Shown piece by piece: positions 1 to 10,139 of a stretch of 64,000 bases of DNA (the first letter of the stretch is position 1; each line of letters begins with the position of its first letter). The stretch is from Sarcomyxa edulis (lineage: Eukaryota; Basidiomycota; Agaricomycetes; Agaricales; Mycenaceae). Both the position numbers and the translations under genes were made by a program. The stretch spans positions 1,922,001 to 1,986,000 of the forward strand of contig QUOL01000001.1 in NCBI GenBank assembly GCA_009761415.1, given 5' to 3'. The notes beneath the pieces were generated by a model, which did no database searches, was not told where the DNA came from, and was given only the letters and a program-made list of their open reading frames with translations.

Positions 1-2025
1 ACGATGGGAGTACCGACTCCGAGTCGGATGATCTTCCAGGTCGCGGGTGGTTCGTGCTAATATTGCTGGTGGGCTATCAATGATGCTATCACAATGTTTC
101 TCCTGCTGAAGCAGCTATAGTATCAATACATTGGCACCGACTCAGGTAGCAAGCGCATTGAATCAATGAAGCTCAAGGTCGTGAGATCTACGGTAAATGT
201 CCAGCGCCTAGGCCTGCGGAGGCGAATTACAGTCAACGAACCCGCGGATTTACGACTGAAGCAAAAAGTCCTCGCCCTCAAGCAAGCATATACTCCAGTT
301 CACGTTGCACTTGAGCGCTCAGCCCCGTAAAACTGGTCGCGGGCTTTGCTAAGGCGATGGGAATGGGCATTGCTTATCTACTTGGTCCGATCCCAAGCCG
401 TCTCAGTAAGCCAGTGAAAGCTCCATGTCGCCATCGCGTCACGATTTCTAAGTAAATCGTGTTTCGGGACGTTGTAAGCGTATCGACATCGTTGCGAGTA
501 TCGTACCAGCGTTTATAATACAAGAGCATTCGTTCTGTAACTGGTAACATCAGTCTAAGTAGCCGCTCAGGAGAGTATTCCGGAAGCATCGCGTCAGTCT
601 ATCGGGATCCTGGTCAGGAGCGCAATTTCTCGGGTATGCTTCCTGAAGATGAGGTTAATCATTGATTCATAGTCTGACTGGAGATCGGTCTTTCTGGGAT
701 ATCATTCGTCAGTTTATTCGTTAAATTCTACTTGTGATCAAGTACCTCTAAATTTGAACTCGCCCTTTCAGGACGTGACCTGTAGTTTTGTCCTTGCAGC
801 CCTCAAGGCCCTCGAAGATACTAGACGAGAGCTCTGAGGCGTACTGACTTTGAAGGTCCTCGAATCTGGTATCGGTAAAGCGACTACAAGGGTATACAAA
901 ACAACGTTCAATTACTCGTGTGATGCCGTACCTGTTTAGACATCTAAATTAGTTATGATACAGAAAGGAATCAAGGACAAGTTGTGTACCTGTTGCACGG
1001 TGATTTTCCGGCATTCTTCAGCTCATGAATCCGTTGCTTCCGTCCGAGGCACTGCGAGGACGTTTCATTAACGTTAAGTGCCGAAGTGTGGACTATCCGT
1101 GCACAAATGATCCTCTGGTTAGTCAAAAAGACAGATCGGTATGCCTCAGACTCGAACTCGATCAGTTGAGAATTAGTCAAAAGATTTTGTCTTTTGAGCA
1201 GCATCCGGGCCCAACTTAATGGAAGACGTAGGAAACCCCAAGTCAGTAGAGTTCCTATCAAGTTTGATTGTTTAGTATACTGCCTCTCGCTGGGGGATAT
1301 AGACAGACGATCGTGATCGAGAAGAAGAAATAGGAACACTTAAGCTTCGTGGACCATGACCTCTGGCAGCTTGGACATGATCCAAACCCATCAAAGCCAC
1401 GCTTTACGCATGCCTTCTCTCTTGCAGAAGCATATCAATCGGGTAGCATCAAAACACAGGTGGTGTGCAGATCTATGCAATTCTCTAGGTTACGAGCGTA
1501 ATTATCTAGGGCCAATACATGCCTTTCTTGTCAGTCTATGATGGAAGAAACATGATAAATGAACGTACCTATGGCTTCCAATAAGAAACCTGAGATCCCA
1601 TTGCAGTTGGTCAAAGTGAATCGGTGTCTGTATCTGCAAACCACGCTGTCTGATGGAAGCAGAGAAGGAATAGCCTCCCGGTATGGCTTGAACGCATCTG
1701 TACTTGAAATGAATCCAACCTGAAGAAGCACTATGTATCTCTGTATTCAGTGCTTGTTGGATGATTTTGAGAGCAGTGGGTCCGAGTTGGGTCCAGATTT
1801 CCACGTGCGCGAGATACCGACGAAAAAAGCGGAGCCCACCGCCAAATTTCGAGGGCAATGCTATAGCCAGAGAGTCTCCTCGCAACATCACTTCAGTCAA
1901 GGTCTACCATTCTGGGGAATGTAGGCATCTTTACCATCATCTATCGAGGCCTAATCTCACTTCCATTCAGCTTTGACGGGCCACGGCGGTGTGGGGTACG
2001 CATCTGAACGTCAACCTGGCCGTCT
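1..2025. other. left-end region with no supported gene
   Basis: No recognisable protein, RNA gene or transposon could be read here. Stop codons are frequent in all frames. The longest open stretch is on the minus strand at 1502-1900 (about 130 codons, containing GGGLRFFRRYLAHVEIW); it matches no family I know and I could not splice it to flanking exons. It could be one exon of a diverged gene or chance. Confidence 0.5.
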
Positions 2026-4587
2026 ATGCTCAGGACTGTCGGTTGTGCTTCCAGGCAGCAATTGAAGCACGCTGCGTCCGAACATTTGCCAAGATACAGG
2101 ACTACCCCTTCATCTCTCATCCGTCCCGCTCATCAATCTATCTGCATACAATGTTGGACGCTCAGGGACCATCGCGGCGGCCCCCTTCTGTCATTTCGAG
2201 ACCAAACCGACGCGTCAGTAGCTCCTGCAAGAGCCATCGCCACGACATCACACACTGCAAAACGGAAGGCAGACAAGTTTGCTTCCAAGGCGAAGAAGAC
2301 CGCGGAACCTCACATGGAAAGGCATGCTCCCTCCCAGCTGCCTGCAGAGCTCGTTGCCTCCATCGAACGATTGTTTTCCCGAAACTTAGCCAACGACACG
2401 CTCATGCAGTCTATTCGTCACTCCACGATACTATCAGAATACTTCCTAGACCGCGACAAGGCCCGAATTCTTGCCGAGGCCGTAGCTGCCTCTCATATTC
2501 CACAGCATTCACATCGTGTATTGGTTCTAGCTCAGAAACTTGGTTGTCACTTCAAACAGAACGCATACGAGTGTGTAGCGCACCAGCTCGCAGAGGCCCG
2601 ACATTGGTCTCTTGTCCTTCCTGTCGTATCACTTGGACTCCGTCATACTGGACGAACGAGTCCTCGCCTACTCAATTGGCGCGCCCGTGCCCTAGGAGAG
2701 ACGCAGCATTACGCGGCTCTCAGCGGAATATTGGAAGAATTTGCTCAGCACCAATTGACGCCCACAAGACGGACATATCATATTCTTATTGCAGGTCACA
2801 TTCGCAATCACGATTTGGCACGTGCGAGAGATACTCTCCAGAGGATGGATTCCTCAGGATTCCCTGTCGACGCGTCTACACACGCTCTTGTTGTATCTGT
2901 ATACAGAAGCATGGGTCCAGATGCTCAAGTCATGGCTCAGGCCTTTGCATCACTGGCCAGTGTAAAGGGCCCCCCTGCTTCCAACGTCGTCAACGACCTG
3001 ATGCAGCTGCGACTGGATGCGCGCGATCTACCTGGCGCACTTCAAATCCTTGCTCTCTTCGATCAAAAACCTACATACCCCATCCCAGAATCATCGCGTA
3101 CTGGAAATTCCATCCTGGACGACGGAAAACATCCACCCGATGACACGAAAGCCCAGCCGCCTATCTCCCCTAACACCAAAACATTCTCCATACTTATCAA
3201 CTACATGGCAAGAGTACGAGATCTACCAAAGGCTTTGATGATGGTAGAACGAATGAAACTGTTTAATATACCACCAGACTCTGGAGCAATCGCGGCCCTA
3301 GTCAACGCCTATTTCATGGGTGAAAAGCCTGGGCTTGCGGTGCAAACGGTTGCCGTTATGTGTAGACCGAGGAAACAGAATCGTCTTCTCTTTCGACGGC
3401 TTGCAACCCCGACGCAGGAACAAGTCCCTGTGGATGGTTCCAAGATGAAGCCCTCTATCGAGGTTTTTAATGCCCTTTTGAAAGGCATATTATCTACAAA
3501 GGGCTTGAAGGGGGCATACCTCGTCCTGCGATTAATGCACGCATACCGAATCCGGCCTGACGCAACATCTGTCGAAATTACCATCACTCATATCGACAAA
3601 ACCAAGCGTGCTCGTCCGCGAGACCTCCTCCGCATCTTTCGACATTTGACTGTCGACATCCGTCCCACTATTCGGCACGTGGACATCCTTCTACGAGCTC
3701 TCTTTCGAAAAGAGAAATTCCAACTCTTGGGAAGCGGATGGGATACTACTGGGGCTAAATTCTCTCGCATTCGTAAAGACGCGTCCCGGTACCCAGACGG
3801 TCGAATCTCGACCAATGCGAAGTCCTTCGATCCCACAGCTGGAATAGAAGTTCCACAACACTCATCTTATCGTTCCCTCATGAAAACCATTATACAATCT
3901 CTTTCCGACCGCAACGTCAAAAGCAGCCGACGCACTGTCGCTCTTCGTATCTATCACGATGGCATCATCAAAGCCGATCTCGAATCTGCCCGAAACGTCT
4001 TTAAAACCTTACTAGCCCGTGGCATGCATCCAAACGAGTATCACTTCAGCGCGTTGATCCAAGGATACGCTCGTTGTGGAGATATGAGAGGAGCGGAGAA
4101 TGTACTCCAATCGGCCGCCAGGGCAGGCGTCCCTCCGAATGTGGTGATGTTCACAAACGTCATCGTAGGATACGGGCAGCTGGGACAACCTGACCTTGCG
4201 ACACGAGCATTTCAGAACATGCTGGCAGCTGGCATAAAGCCAGATGTGCCCGCAATTGATGCTGTGTCGAGCGCATTCTTCGCTGTTGGGGCATATGCTA
4301 TGGCTCGACAGGTGTTGATCAATTTGTGGCCATACATACAACCATTCCCGCCAGAACTGGTCGGTGCGACTTTGAAGCAACTGGCTCGGACCTTTCGAAC
4401 ACTTCACGGGGATCAGACTGGTACGCCTGTGAAGGTGCCAAAGAGACAACGGAACATGATGCACTGGAAGTTGAGGCAACTGTCGGTAAGATGGCATTCA
4501 TGGCGCGTTCAGAGTAAGGTGAAGAAACGGTTTGCGGCGGGCTCGTCACGATTTTCGAGACGAACAGGAATGGAGGACTCGGCATAA
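2026..4587 (+). CDS. mitochondrial pentatricopeptide repeat (PPR) protein
   Basis: Single-exon gene of 853 codons, unusual in this intron-rich window. The N-terminus (MLRTVGCASRQQLKHAASEH...) is basic and hydroxylated like a mitochondrial presequence, so the first ATG is kept as the start. The body carries tandem helical repeats of about 35 residues of PPR type, for example YHILIAGHIRNHDLARARDT near residue 250, FSILINYMARVRDLPKALMM near 390 and YHFSALIQGYARCGDMRGAE near 670, each followed by a G-x-x-P-D/N type repeat boundary. PPR proteins bind single-stranded organellar RNA and act in mitochondrial transcript stability, processing or translation. The target cannot be told from sequence. The C-terminus is rich in Arg and Lys. 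It converges with hapX, 90 bp away. Confidence 0.85.
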   Translation: MLRTVGCASRQQLKHAASEHLPRYRTTPSSLIRPAHQSICIQCWTLRDHRGGPLLSFRDQTDASVAPARAIATTSHTAKRKADKFASKAKKTAEPHMERHAPSQLPAELVASIERLFSRNLANDTLMQSIRHSTILSEYFLDRDKARILAEAVAASHIPQHSHRVLVLAQKLGCHFKQNAYECVAHQLAEARHWSLVLPVVSLGLRHTGRTSPRLLNWRARALGETQHYAALSGILEEFAQHQLTPTRRTYHILIAGHIRNHDLARARDTLQRMDSSGFPVDASTHALVVSVYRSMGPDAQVMAQAFASLASVKGPPASNVVNDLMQLRLDARDLPGALQILALFDQKPTYPIPESSRTGNSILDDGKHPPDDTKAQPPISPNTKTFSILINYMARVRDLPKALMMVERMKLFNIPPDSGAIAALVNAYFMGEKPGLAVQTVAVMCRPRKQNRLLFRRLATPTQEQVPVDGSKMKPSIEVFNALLKGILSTKGLKGAYLVLRLMHAYRIRPDATSVEITITHIDKTKRARPRDLLRIFRHLTVDIRPTIRHVDILLRALFRKEKFQLLGSGWDTTGAKFSRIRKDASRYPDGRISTNAKSFDPTAGIEVPQHSSYRSLMKTIIQSLSDRNVKSSRRTVALRIYHDGIIKADLESARNVFKTLLARGMHPNEYHFSALIQGYARCGDMRGAENVLQSAARAGVPPNVVMFTNVIVGYGQLGQPDLATRAFQNMLAAGIKPDVPAIDAVSSAFFAVGAYAMARQVLINLWPYIQPFPPELVGATLKQLARTFRTLHGDQTGTPVKVPKRQRNMMHWKLRQLSVRWHSWRVQSKVKKRFAAGSSRFSRRTGMEDSA

Positions 4588-4677
4588 AAACACGCATTTC
4601 GTATAGAATCAAATTTTACAAGCAATGATCAATTACGCTAAGTATTTGGAATAATGATACCGTCTCGGTTGACTGAC

Positions 4678-6488
4678 TCACGGATGGGAAAACTTTGCGT
4701 CAAGGAAGCGTAAGGCATCCTGGACAGCGACGGTTTCGACTTCACGAATTCTCTGTCTCCCACATCTGATCAAGACCTCCTGTGGAATCAGTCGGGGAGG
4801 CGATGAGCGTTCTCGTTCCTTTTCGCGATAATGCGCGTGGGGATCAGTGAGTATAATGGACTGATCCAGATTTGCTGCTGTGGCATTACCACCATGATGA
4901 GACTGTAACATCGGTGGGGGTGTACTTGGCGCAGGACTAATTTCTACTCTGGGTCCGGTGCATTTCGACCGCCGTGCGACAACGTCAGCGAGGAGTGATA
5001 AATCGGTGAATTCAACATTGGGGTGTGACTTCAACTGACGCCAAGCATCGTTGGTTGGGATGGTATCTGGGGAGTGTTGAGATCGAGATGGATTGGAGGC
5101 GCCAGAATGATGAGAGCATTGGCTAGGGTCACCGCCGCAGCAAGCTGTTGAGCCGCTTGTACCCATTGGACAGTCGGAACATGAAGATAGCGAAGCTGCT
5201 GATTCTCCCATTGCAGTACAAAATGCCCTACCGAAGGAATCGTCGGCGCAGGCCATGCAATTATTGGGGTCGCCTGAACAATTGACTGGTGTTCCGGCCG
5301 GATGCTGCGGTGGTGGGGCAACGCGGAACACGGGAGTTATCAGGGAAGCGCCTGGTGTTCGATTAGGACGACGCAGGGGAACAGGGGGCTGATATGCGGG
5401 GAGATTATCTAGGATGGACACGCTAGGCATCGTAGGGGACTCGACTAGATGCATGGAAATAGATCTGTCGTTGCGCTCAAAATGCTCCATCTTCAGATCG
5501 TTGCTGTTAATGTTATCATTCTCTGTAATACTCTGCATACGTTGTTCGGCGGCAACTTGCTGCAGAGCGATCTCTCGGCATACACAAGGAGTGTCTTCAC
5601 TGCAAAAGCCGCAATCGAAGGAAGTGAAGTCGGTGGCGCTGGATTGATATGTGTTCTTGGTCGGGGAAGAGGAAGGGAAGACGAGGAGATTGTTGAGTGC
5701 AGAGCCAGTGTGGGTAGGCTGGGGATCATAAGGAAGTGGGGAATACCGAGCATCCGGAGTTCCGTTCGAGTCCGGTGAAGAGACCATAGATGCTGGGGAA
5801 GATAGGTAGGAGGCAGAGAACTGGGGTATATTAACGGAGGGTGAATGAGAAGCGACTCGCGTCTTCTTCCTCATAGGGGGGGCGCTTGAGGATGTGGACG
5901 GAGTGTCATCCCTCCAGCGTTTCTTTTCGTTTTGCTCGGGAGGGATCAATTGGCGATCCTGTTCGGCCTTGTCGAGTTTCTCTTTGAGAAGAGCATTCTC
6001 CTTGCGCAGCTTTTCGTTCTCTTCCTTCAGTCGCTTGGCGATGTTTTGCAATGCTACATTTCGTTCGATCTCTCCTTGCTCGTACGACTGTACGCGAGCT
6101 TGGAGTTCTGCGAGCTGAGACTGTTTGCGCTCACGGAAAGCACGCTGGGCAGCTCTATATGGGAGTTCAGGAGGGTCGGATGAAGGATAAGGTATTGACT
6201 GACCTGTTTTGCACACGCCTGCCTTTGCTATCAACCTATAATCGAGAGTGAATAAAACGTGAGAAAAAGATGCCAAAAGAACTGCGAACCTCGTCGTCGT
6301 CCTTTAGAGCTGTAGCAATGTCCTTCTTGGGTTTACGACCAGGTTTTGGCTTTGGTTGAATGACCCATTCCTTGGAGGCTGTAGGCACGAACATGGCGGT
6401 GAGAAAGAGAGACAGATGAGAAATTGGGGGTGAAACTACCAGTGGCCCAGAGTGTCGGTGTAGTTGTTACAGCCGGCATGGCACTCAT
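4678..6488 (-). CDS. HapX-type bZIP iron regulator
   Basis: Four exons predict 548 residues: 6488-6440, 6378-6290, 6235-6204 and 6154-4678, all with GT-AG introns. Residues about 18-32 read SKEWVIQPKPKPGRK, the Hap4-like domain by which HapX binds the CCAAT-binding complex. Residues about 47-67 (VDSKGRRVQNRAAQRAFRER) form a bZIP basic region with the NxxAQxxFR signature, followed by a coiled-coil zipper to about 110. Three cysteine-rich segments follow: CGFCSEDTPCVC near 237, a second near 347-370 and a third near 380-405. These match the iron-sensing cysteine regions of ascomycete HapX. The known role of the family is to repress iron-consuming genes and induce uptake during iron starvation. 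An alternative ATG at 6394, inside intron 1, would also keep the CCAAT-complex domain; splicing from 6488 fits better. Confidence 0.92.
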
Positions 6489-6575
6489 GAGAGAAAGTGC
6501 AAAAACCGGGACCGGGAGAGGGTGGGCGACCAAAGATGAGTGAGAGGAGCACCGGGGTTATTTACACGCATCGTT

Positions 6576-6584
6576 ATCTGATAA
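6576..6584 (+). promoter_or_regulatory. GATA-factor iron-responsive site upstream of hapX
   Basis: The sequence ATCTGATAA is an exact match to ATCWGATAA, the consensus bound by fungal iron-sensing GATA repressors (SreA, Urbs1, Sre family). It lies 88 bp upstream of the hapX ATG, in the 180 bp between hapX and the 3' end of the eIF3b gene, so hapX is the only obvious target. It sits in a small palindrome, TTATCTGATAA. Confidence 0.6.
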
Positions 6585-6668
6585 GATCACCTCGGCTCGG
6601 CTCGGGTATAAACGGCATCCCGACGTGCGAACAGCGCGATCAGATTCTACCCTACTAGTACTGTGCTT

Positions 6669-9321
6669 CTACTCGACTACCTCCTCTTCAATCTGCTCAA
6701 TCACTTCCTCAACCCACACCTCAATCTCCTCCTTCTCTTCCTCGTGCTCGGGCTGTTTTTCCAGCCCACGCTCCTCAGCGAGTTCCTTCTTGCACCGGGC
6801 ACGCCACGCATTCCACTCGTCCACCAGCCGTTTGCGAAGCGCGACTAACTCTGCGCTCACATGCGTCTCTTCTGCAGCATCATCCTCATCAAACGTACGA
6901 CTATACTCTCGTAGATTCTTGCGTATTTGACGTTGTTGCTCTTTCGTGAGGAGCGTGCGGGGCCGGGGGCGCCATATGAATTGTTTGAAACGATCCAAGA
7001 TTTGTTTTTGGAGCTCTTGTCCGCGGAAATCCCAGATCGCGAAACCATTCTCAAGCTAGAGAAACGATTATCCTACTTTGAGTCATCGAAATTTAGATTT
7101 GTGCGAGGACCCACGTACCGTATGCGTCCATGCACTAGCGCTCGTAGCCAGGTATCGGCCACTTGGATCCCATTCGACATCTGTTACTCCGTAATGGTCC
7201 GCAACGCCGAGCAATTGGATCCCGCTGCCCCACTCCTCTTTGGAAAGCTGACCCTCACGGCGGCCGACGTCTTCCGCCGCATTGAAATCTAGGTCCCAGA
7301 ATTCAAGCTCAGATTTACTTGACGAACCGACAGTAGCCAGCACGACATGTCGGCCCCGAGGTGACCAGCGAATGGCATTGCTAGTACGCCCAGGGAGAGT
7401 GCCTGCATGACATGTGAGACAATGTTCTACGGAACCGAGATTAAGGGAGCTCACGGAGAAGTTTGAAGTCGTTTTTTACATGGTCCAATTGATAGAAGCT
7501 CACGTCTGTTTTAATAGTGATACCGGGGCCTGGGTTTCCGAGATTGGGATCATTGCTAGAAACAATGGCAAATCGCTCTCCTTTGGGCTCCCACGAGAAG
7601 TCGGTCACAGTGTCTAAAATGGATTGTAAGCAGAGGAACAGTAATCCTTTAATTACTCCATACCTTTGAGTTCGACCACTTCGACAGGATAGTCTTTCTC
7701 ACGGACGCGAAAGATTTCAAGATTGCAGAAGATAGACTTCTTGGTCTTAGTGTGACGATCAACCTTGACACAAAGGAAATCCCCTTGATTTTGCCAGTAG
7801 AGTTTGCACTATGGACATGACAATTAGTGTCCGAGTCCACACATATGATATCATCAAGCGTACCTCTGTAACGTTGAAAAGATTCTTTTGTCGCAAAATG
7901 GCACGACTAGGGAAGCTCAGCAATGTGACACGTGCAGGCTGATTAGCGACTTCGGGGGTCCAGTAAGCCAACATGTTCTCCCTTGACTTCTTTGTAACTT
8001 TCGTTCCCGCTCCATTGACAGTTGCTTTAGCATCCTTTTCGGCATCGTCCCTATCTTTGTCGCCCTGAGGACACCATTCAAAATCGACCACGCCCTCTAT
8101 TTTCAGACTTTTCTTCCCTTGCAAGTACATACTGGGCAGTTCGTGCACACTGATCATCTGTCCAGGAGTGACCCGAGCAACGAATTTGTCATCGGGGCTC
8201 CATTTTAGAGCGGGCCATTGCATCTGTTTTTTCTGCGCAGGATCCGCCTCGTTGTTGGTAGAGAACGTACGAAGAAGGTCGCCAGATTTTATGTCCCAGA
8301 CAGCGATGTTGTTTCCTTCATCGTCTGGGGAGAAATATTGGGGGCCCTGGAGTGCACCTTCCGGGACTACGATGGGGTCGTTGGACCATGTGACGATGTA
8401 GTTCTCGCATGGTGAAAAGTCGATAAGTTTCACCATGGGGTGGGCGAATCGCTGCTGGGGCTTCCAGGAGGGACCACCCCAGAGTCGTACACCCTGACGG
8501 TGCAAAGTAGAGACGTATGTTCCGAGAGGGGACCATGCGACGTATAAAAAATCCTTCCAATCCTATATGATGGAGTGAGATTTGATGATGTATACGGGGA
8601 GTAGAACCACCTACTGGTTTATAAGCTAGCTCGCACTGCGAAGGTTTACCGTGCCAGAAGATCTCTACGTCCTCACCGCGATACGTCACATACTGATCGC
8701 GACCTTGAGGATCTGCAAGCCAAGCTCGTAGGTGCTCCTGGAGAGATTATCAGCTCATGCTCGACATGCCATCTCAACAGTAAACATACCCTAGAAGTAT
8801 AAGGCTCGACTTCAGGTTCAACGTAAGCTTCATCCAGGTTTTCGTATCGTTCGATGTCAGTGAATCGGTTAACTTTAAATTGATGCTTTGCGTCGAAGGG
8901 ATGATTGTGTAGGGCTACCAGGGCCAGAGCCGCATCGTCGGCTCTGTCAAACTCGACAAAGATGAACCTGAAAGGACAGTTGACCGAGAAATTCCTGGCA
9001 GGGATAGACAATCCACGCACCCTTTACTTTTTCCAGTGACTTCATCCCAGGGCATGAAAATGTTATCTGGTTTGATTGCAACACCTTTCCTCGAGAACTC
9101 TTTGCAGATTTTGGTCAAGAGTTTCTCCAATTTAGATTTGTCGATGACGGGGACGCCATCCACGACTAGAAGGTTGTCAAAGCCATCATCGTACTGGACT
9201 TGGTATCTGCAGGTGCTTGCGTAAACGTTGATTCTCTACGGAGTAAGAGTGGAACTTACTTTTCTTCGATATCAGTGTAGTCAATGTCGTCGACTCTGTC
9301 GTCGCGTATAGTGCCTGGCAT
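6669..9321 (-). CDS. eukaryotic translation initiation factor 3 subunit B
   Basis: Multi-exon gene. Exon 1 (9321-9260) reads [20 protein letters not shown] and splices to [20 protein letters not shown], the conserved start of the eIF3b RRM, which continues through [15 protein letters not shown] and [15 protein letters not shown] beta-propeller follows, with blades such as [54 protein letters not shown] and [19 protein letters not shown]. The C-terminus holds [20 protein letters not shown] and a Glu-rich tail ending at TAG 6669-6671. eIF3b is a core scaffold of eIF3 on the 40S subunit. Length and domain order fit yeast Prt1. Its promoter shares the region 9322-10139 with the divergent permease gene. 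Confidence 0.95.
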
Positions 9322-10139
9322 GTTTGGCAAGACGTCTTCGAGAACTCAGAGATTTAGTGTGTGCTGGAGTGCCGAATCGCCAAACTTTTTTGTTACGGAC
9401 TGTCACACGACTGTCACAAAGACCTCCGTCCAACTTGACTCCAGACGGACCAACTCATCCAAACCCTCCCACACCCTCTCACAATTGCGTGAAAGATCTG
9501 GTCTCGATACTCAAACTTGCTCCGCGAATCTGCTGGCGATGGGACCTATCTTTTCTTGACTCTCTACACGCTATGTACACCCCGGGCAGGCGAGCGGGAC
9601 TTGGTCATTGCTTGGTCATCAAAATTTGCAGCATTTTCATTTGCAATAGCTGGGAAACCTTTCTTCTCGCACAGCGTGAGGACATGTAATGCATATAAGT
9701 AGCTTGGGAAAGATAAGCTGGTCATAAGTCTGGGCAGGGATCAAGCAATCAAATGTGCGGCATCTTATTCTATCCTTCTTAATGGAGGCATTCCTCCTGA
9801 AGCCGATGCAGTCGTTATTCCCTATGGCTGTTGACTGAACACTTTCCCCGCTGGTGTCTCTTTCCAAAGGTCGTACTCAGTTTCTGGGTTTCATCAATTG
9901 TCATTCCGTTCGATAAACTATTGCACGTGCTCGACGTGTCTGATTGACTCGGATCACCACGTGTCGCCCTGCAGCCCCAGAGACAACTGTTGCAGGACCC
10001 TGGCCGGCTCACCGGTGCACCGTGGGATGCACGTGTGTCCATATAGGCACAACCTTAAGCGACGTCGACATCAAGATGTCTTTAAGTAGGGTTGAACCTC
10101 GATTATCAACTTGAGCTCCCGTTCATTCTTCAGATTGCC
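9322..10139. other. divergent intergenic region between eIF3b and the GIT1-type permease
   Basis: 818 bp without a supported gene. The eIF3b-proximal half has pyrimidine-rich stretches. The permease-proximal half holds the CACGTG cluster listed separately. Short open frames here have no recognisable content. Confidence 0.6.
9924..10035. promoter_or_regulatory. cluster of three CACGTG E-boxes (candidate PHO elements)
   Basis: CACGTG occurs at 9924-9929, 9958-9963 and 10030-10035, all between 105 and 216 bp upstream of the permease ATG at 10140. CACGTG is the binding core of Pho4/NUC-1 type bHLH factors, which induce phosphate-scavenging genes, including GIT1 in yeast. Single copies occur elsewhere in the window, but I saw no other cluster. 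Confidence 0.55.

Noticed and set aside
1989..3143. 384-codon plus-strand frame overlapping the PPR gene
   Set aside because: It is Arg/Ser/Cys-rich shadow coding in another frame; the PPR frame has clear repeats and runs further.
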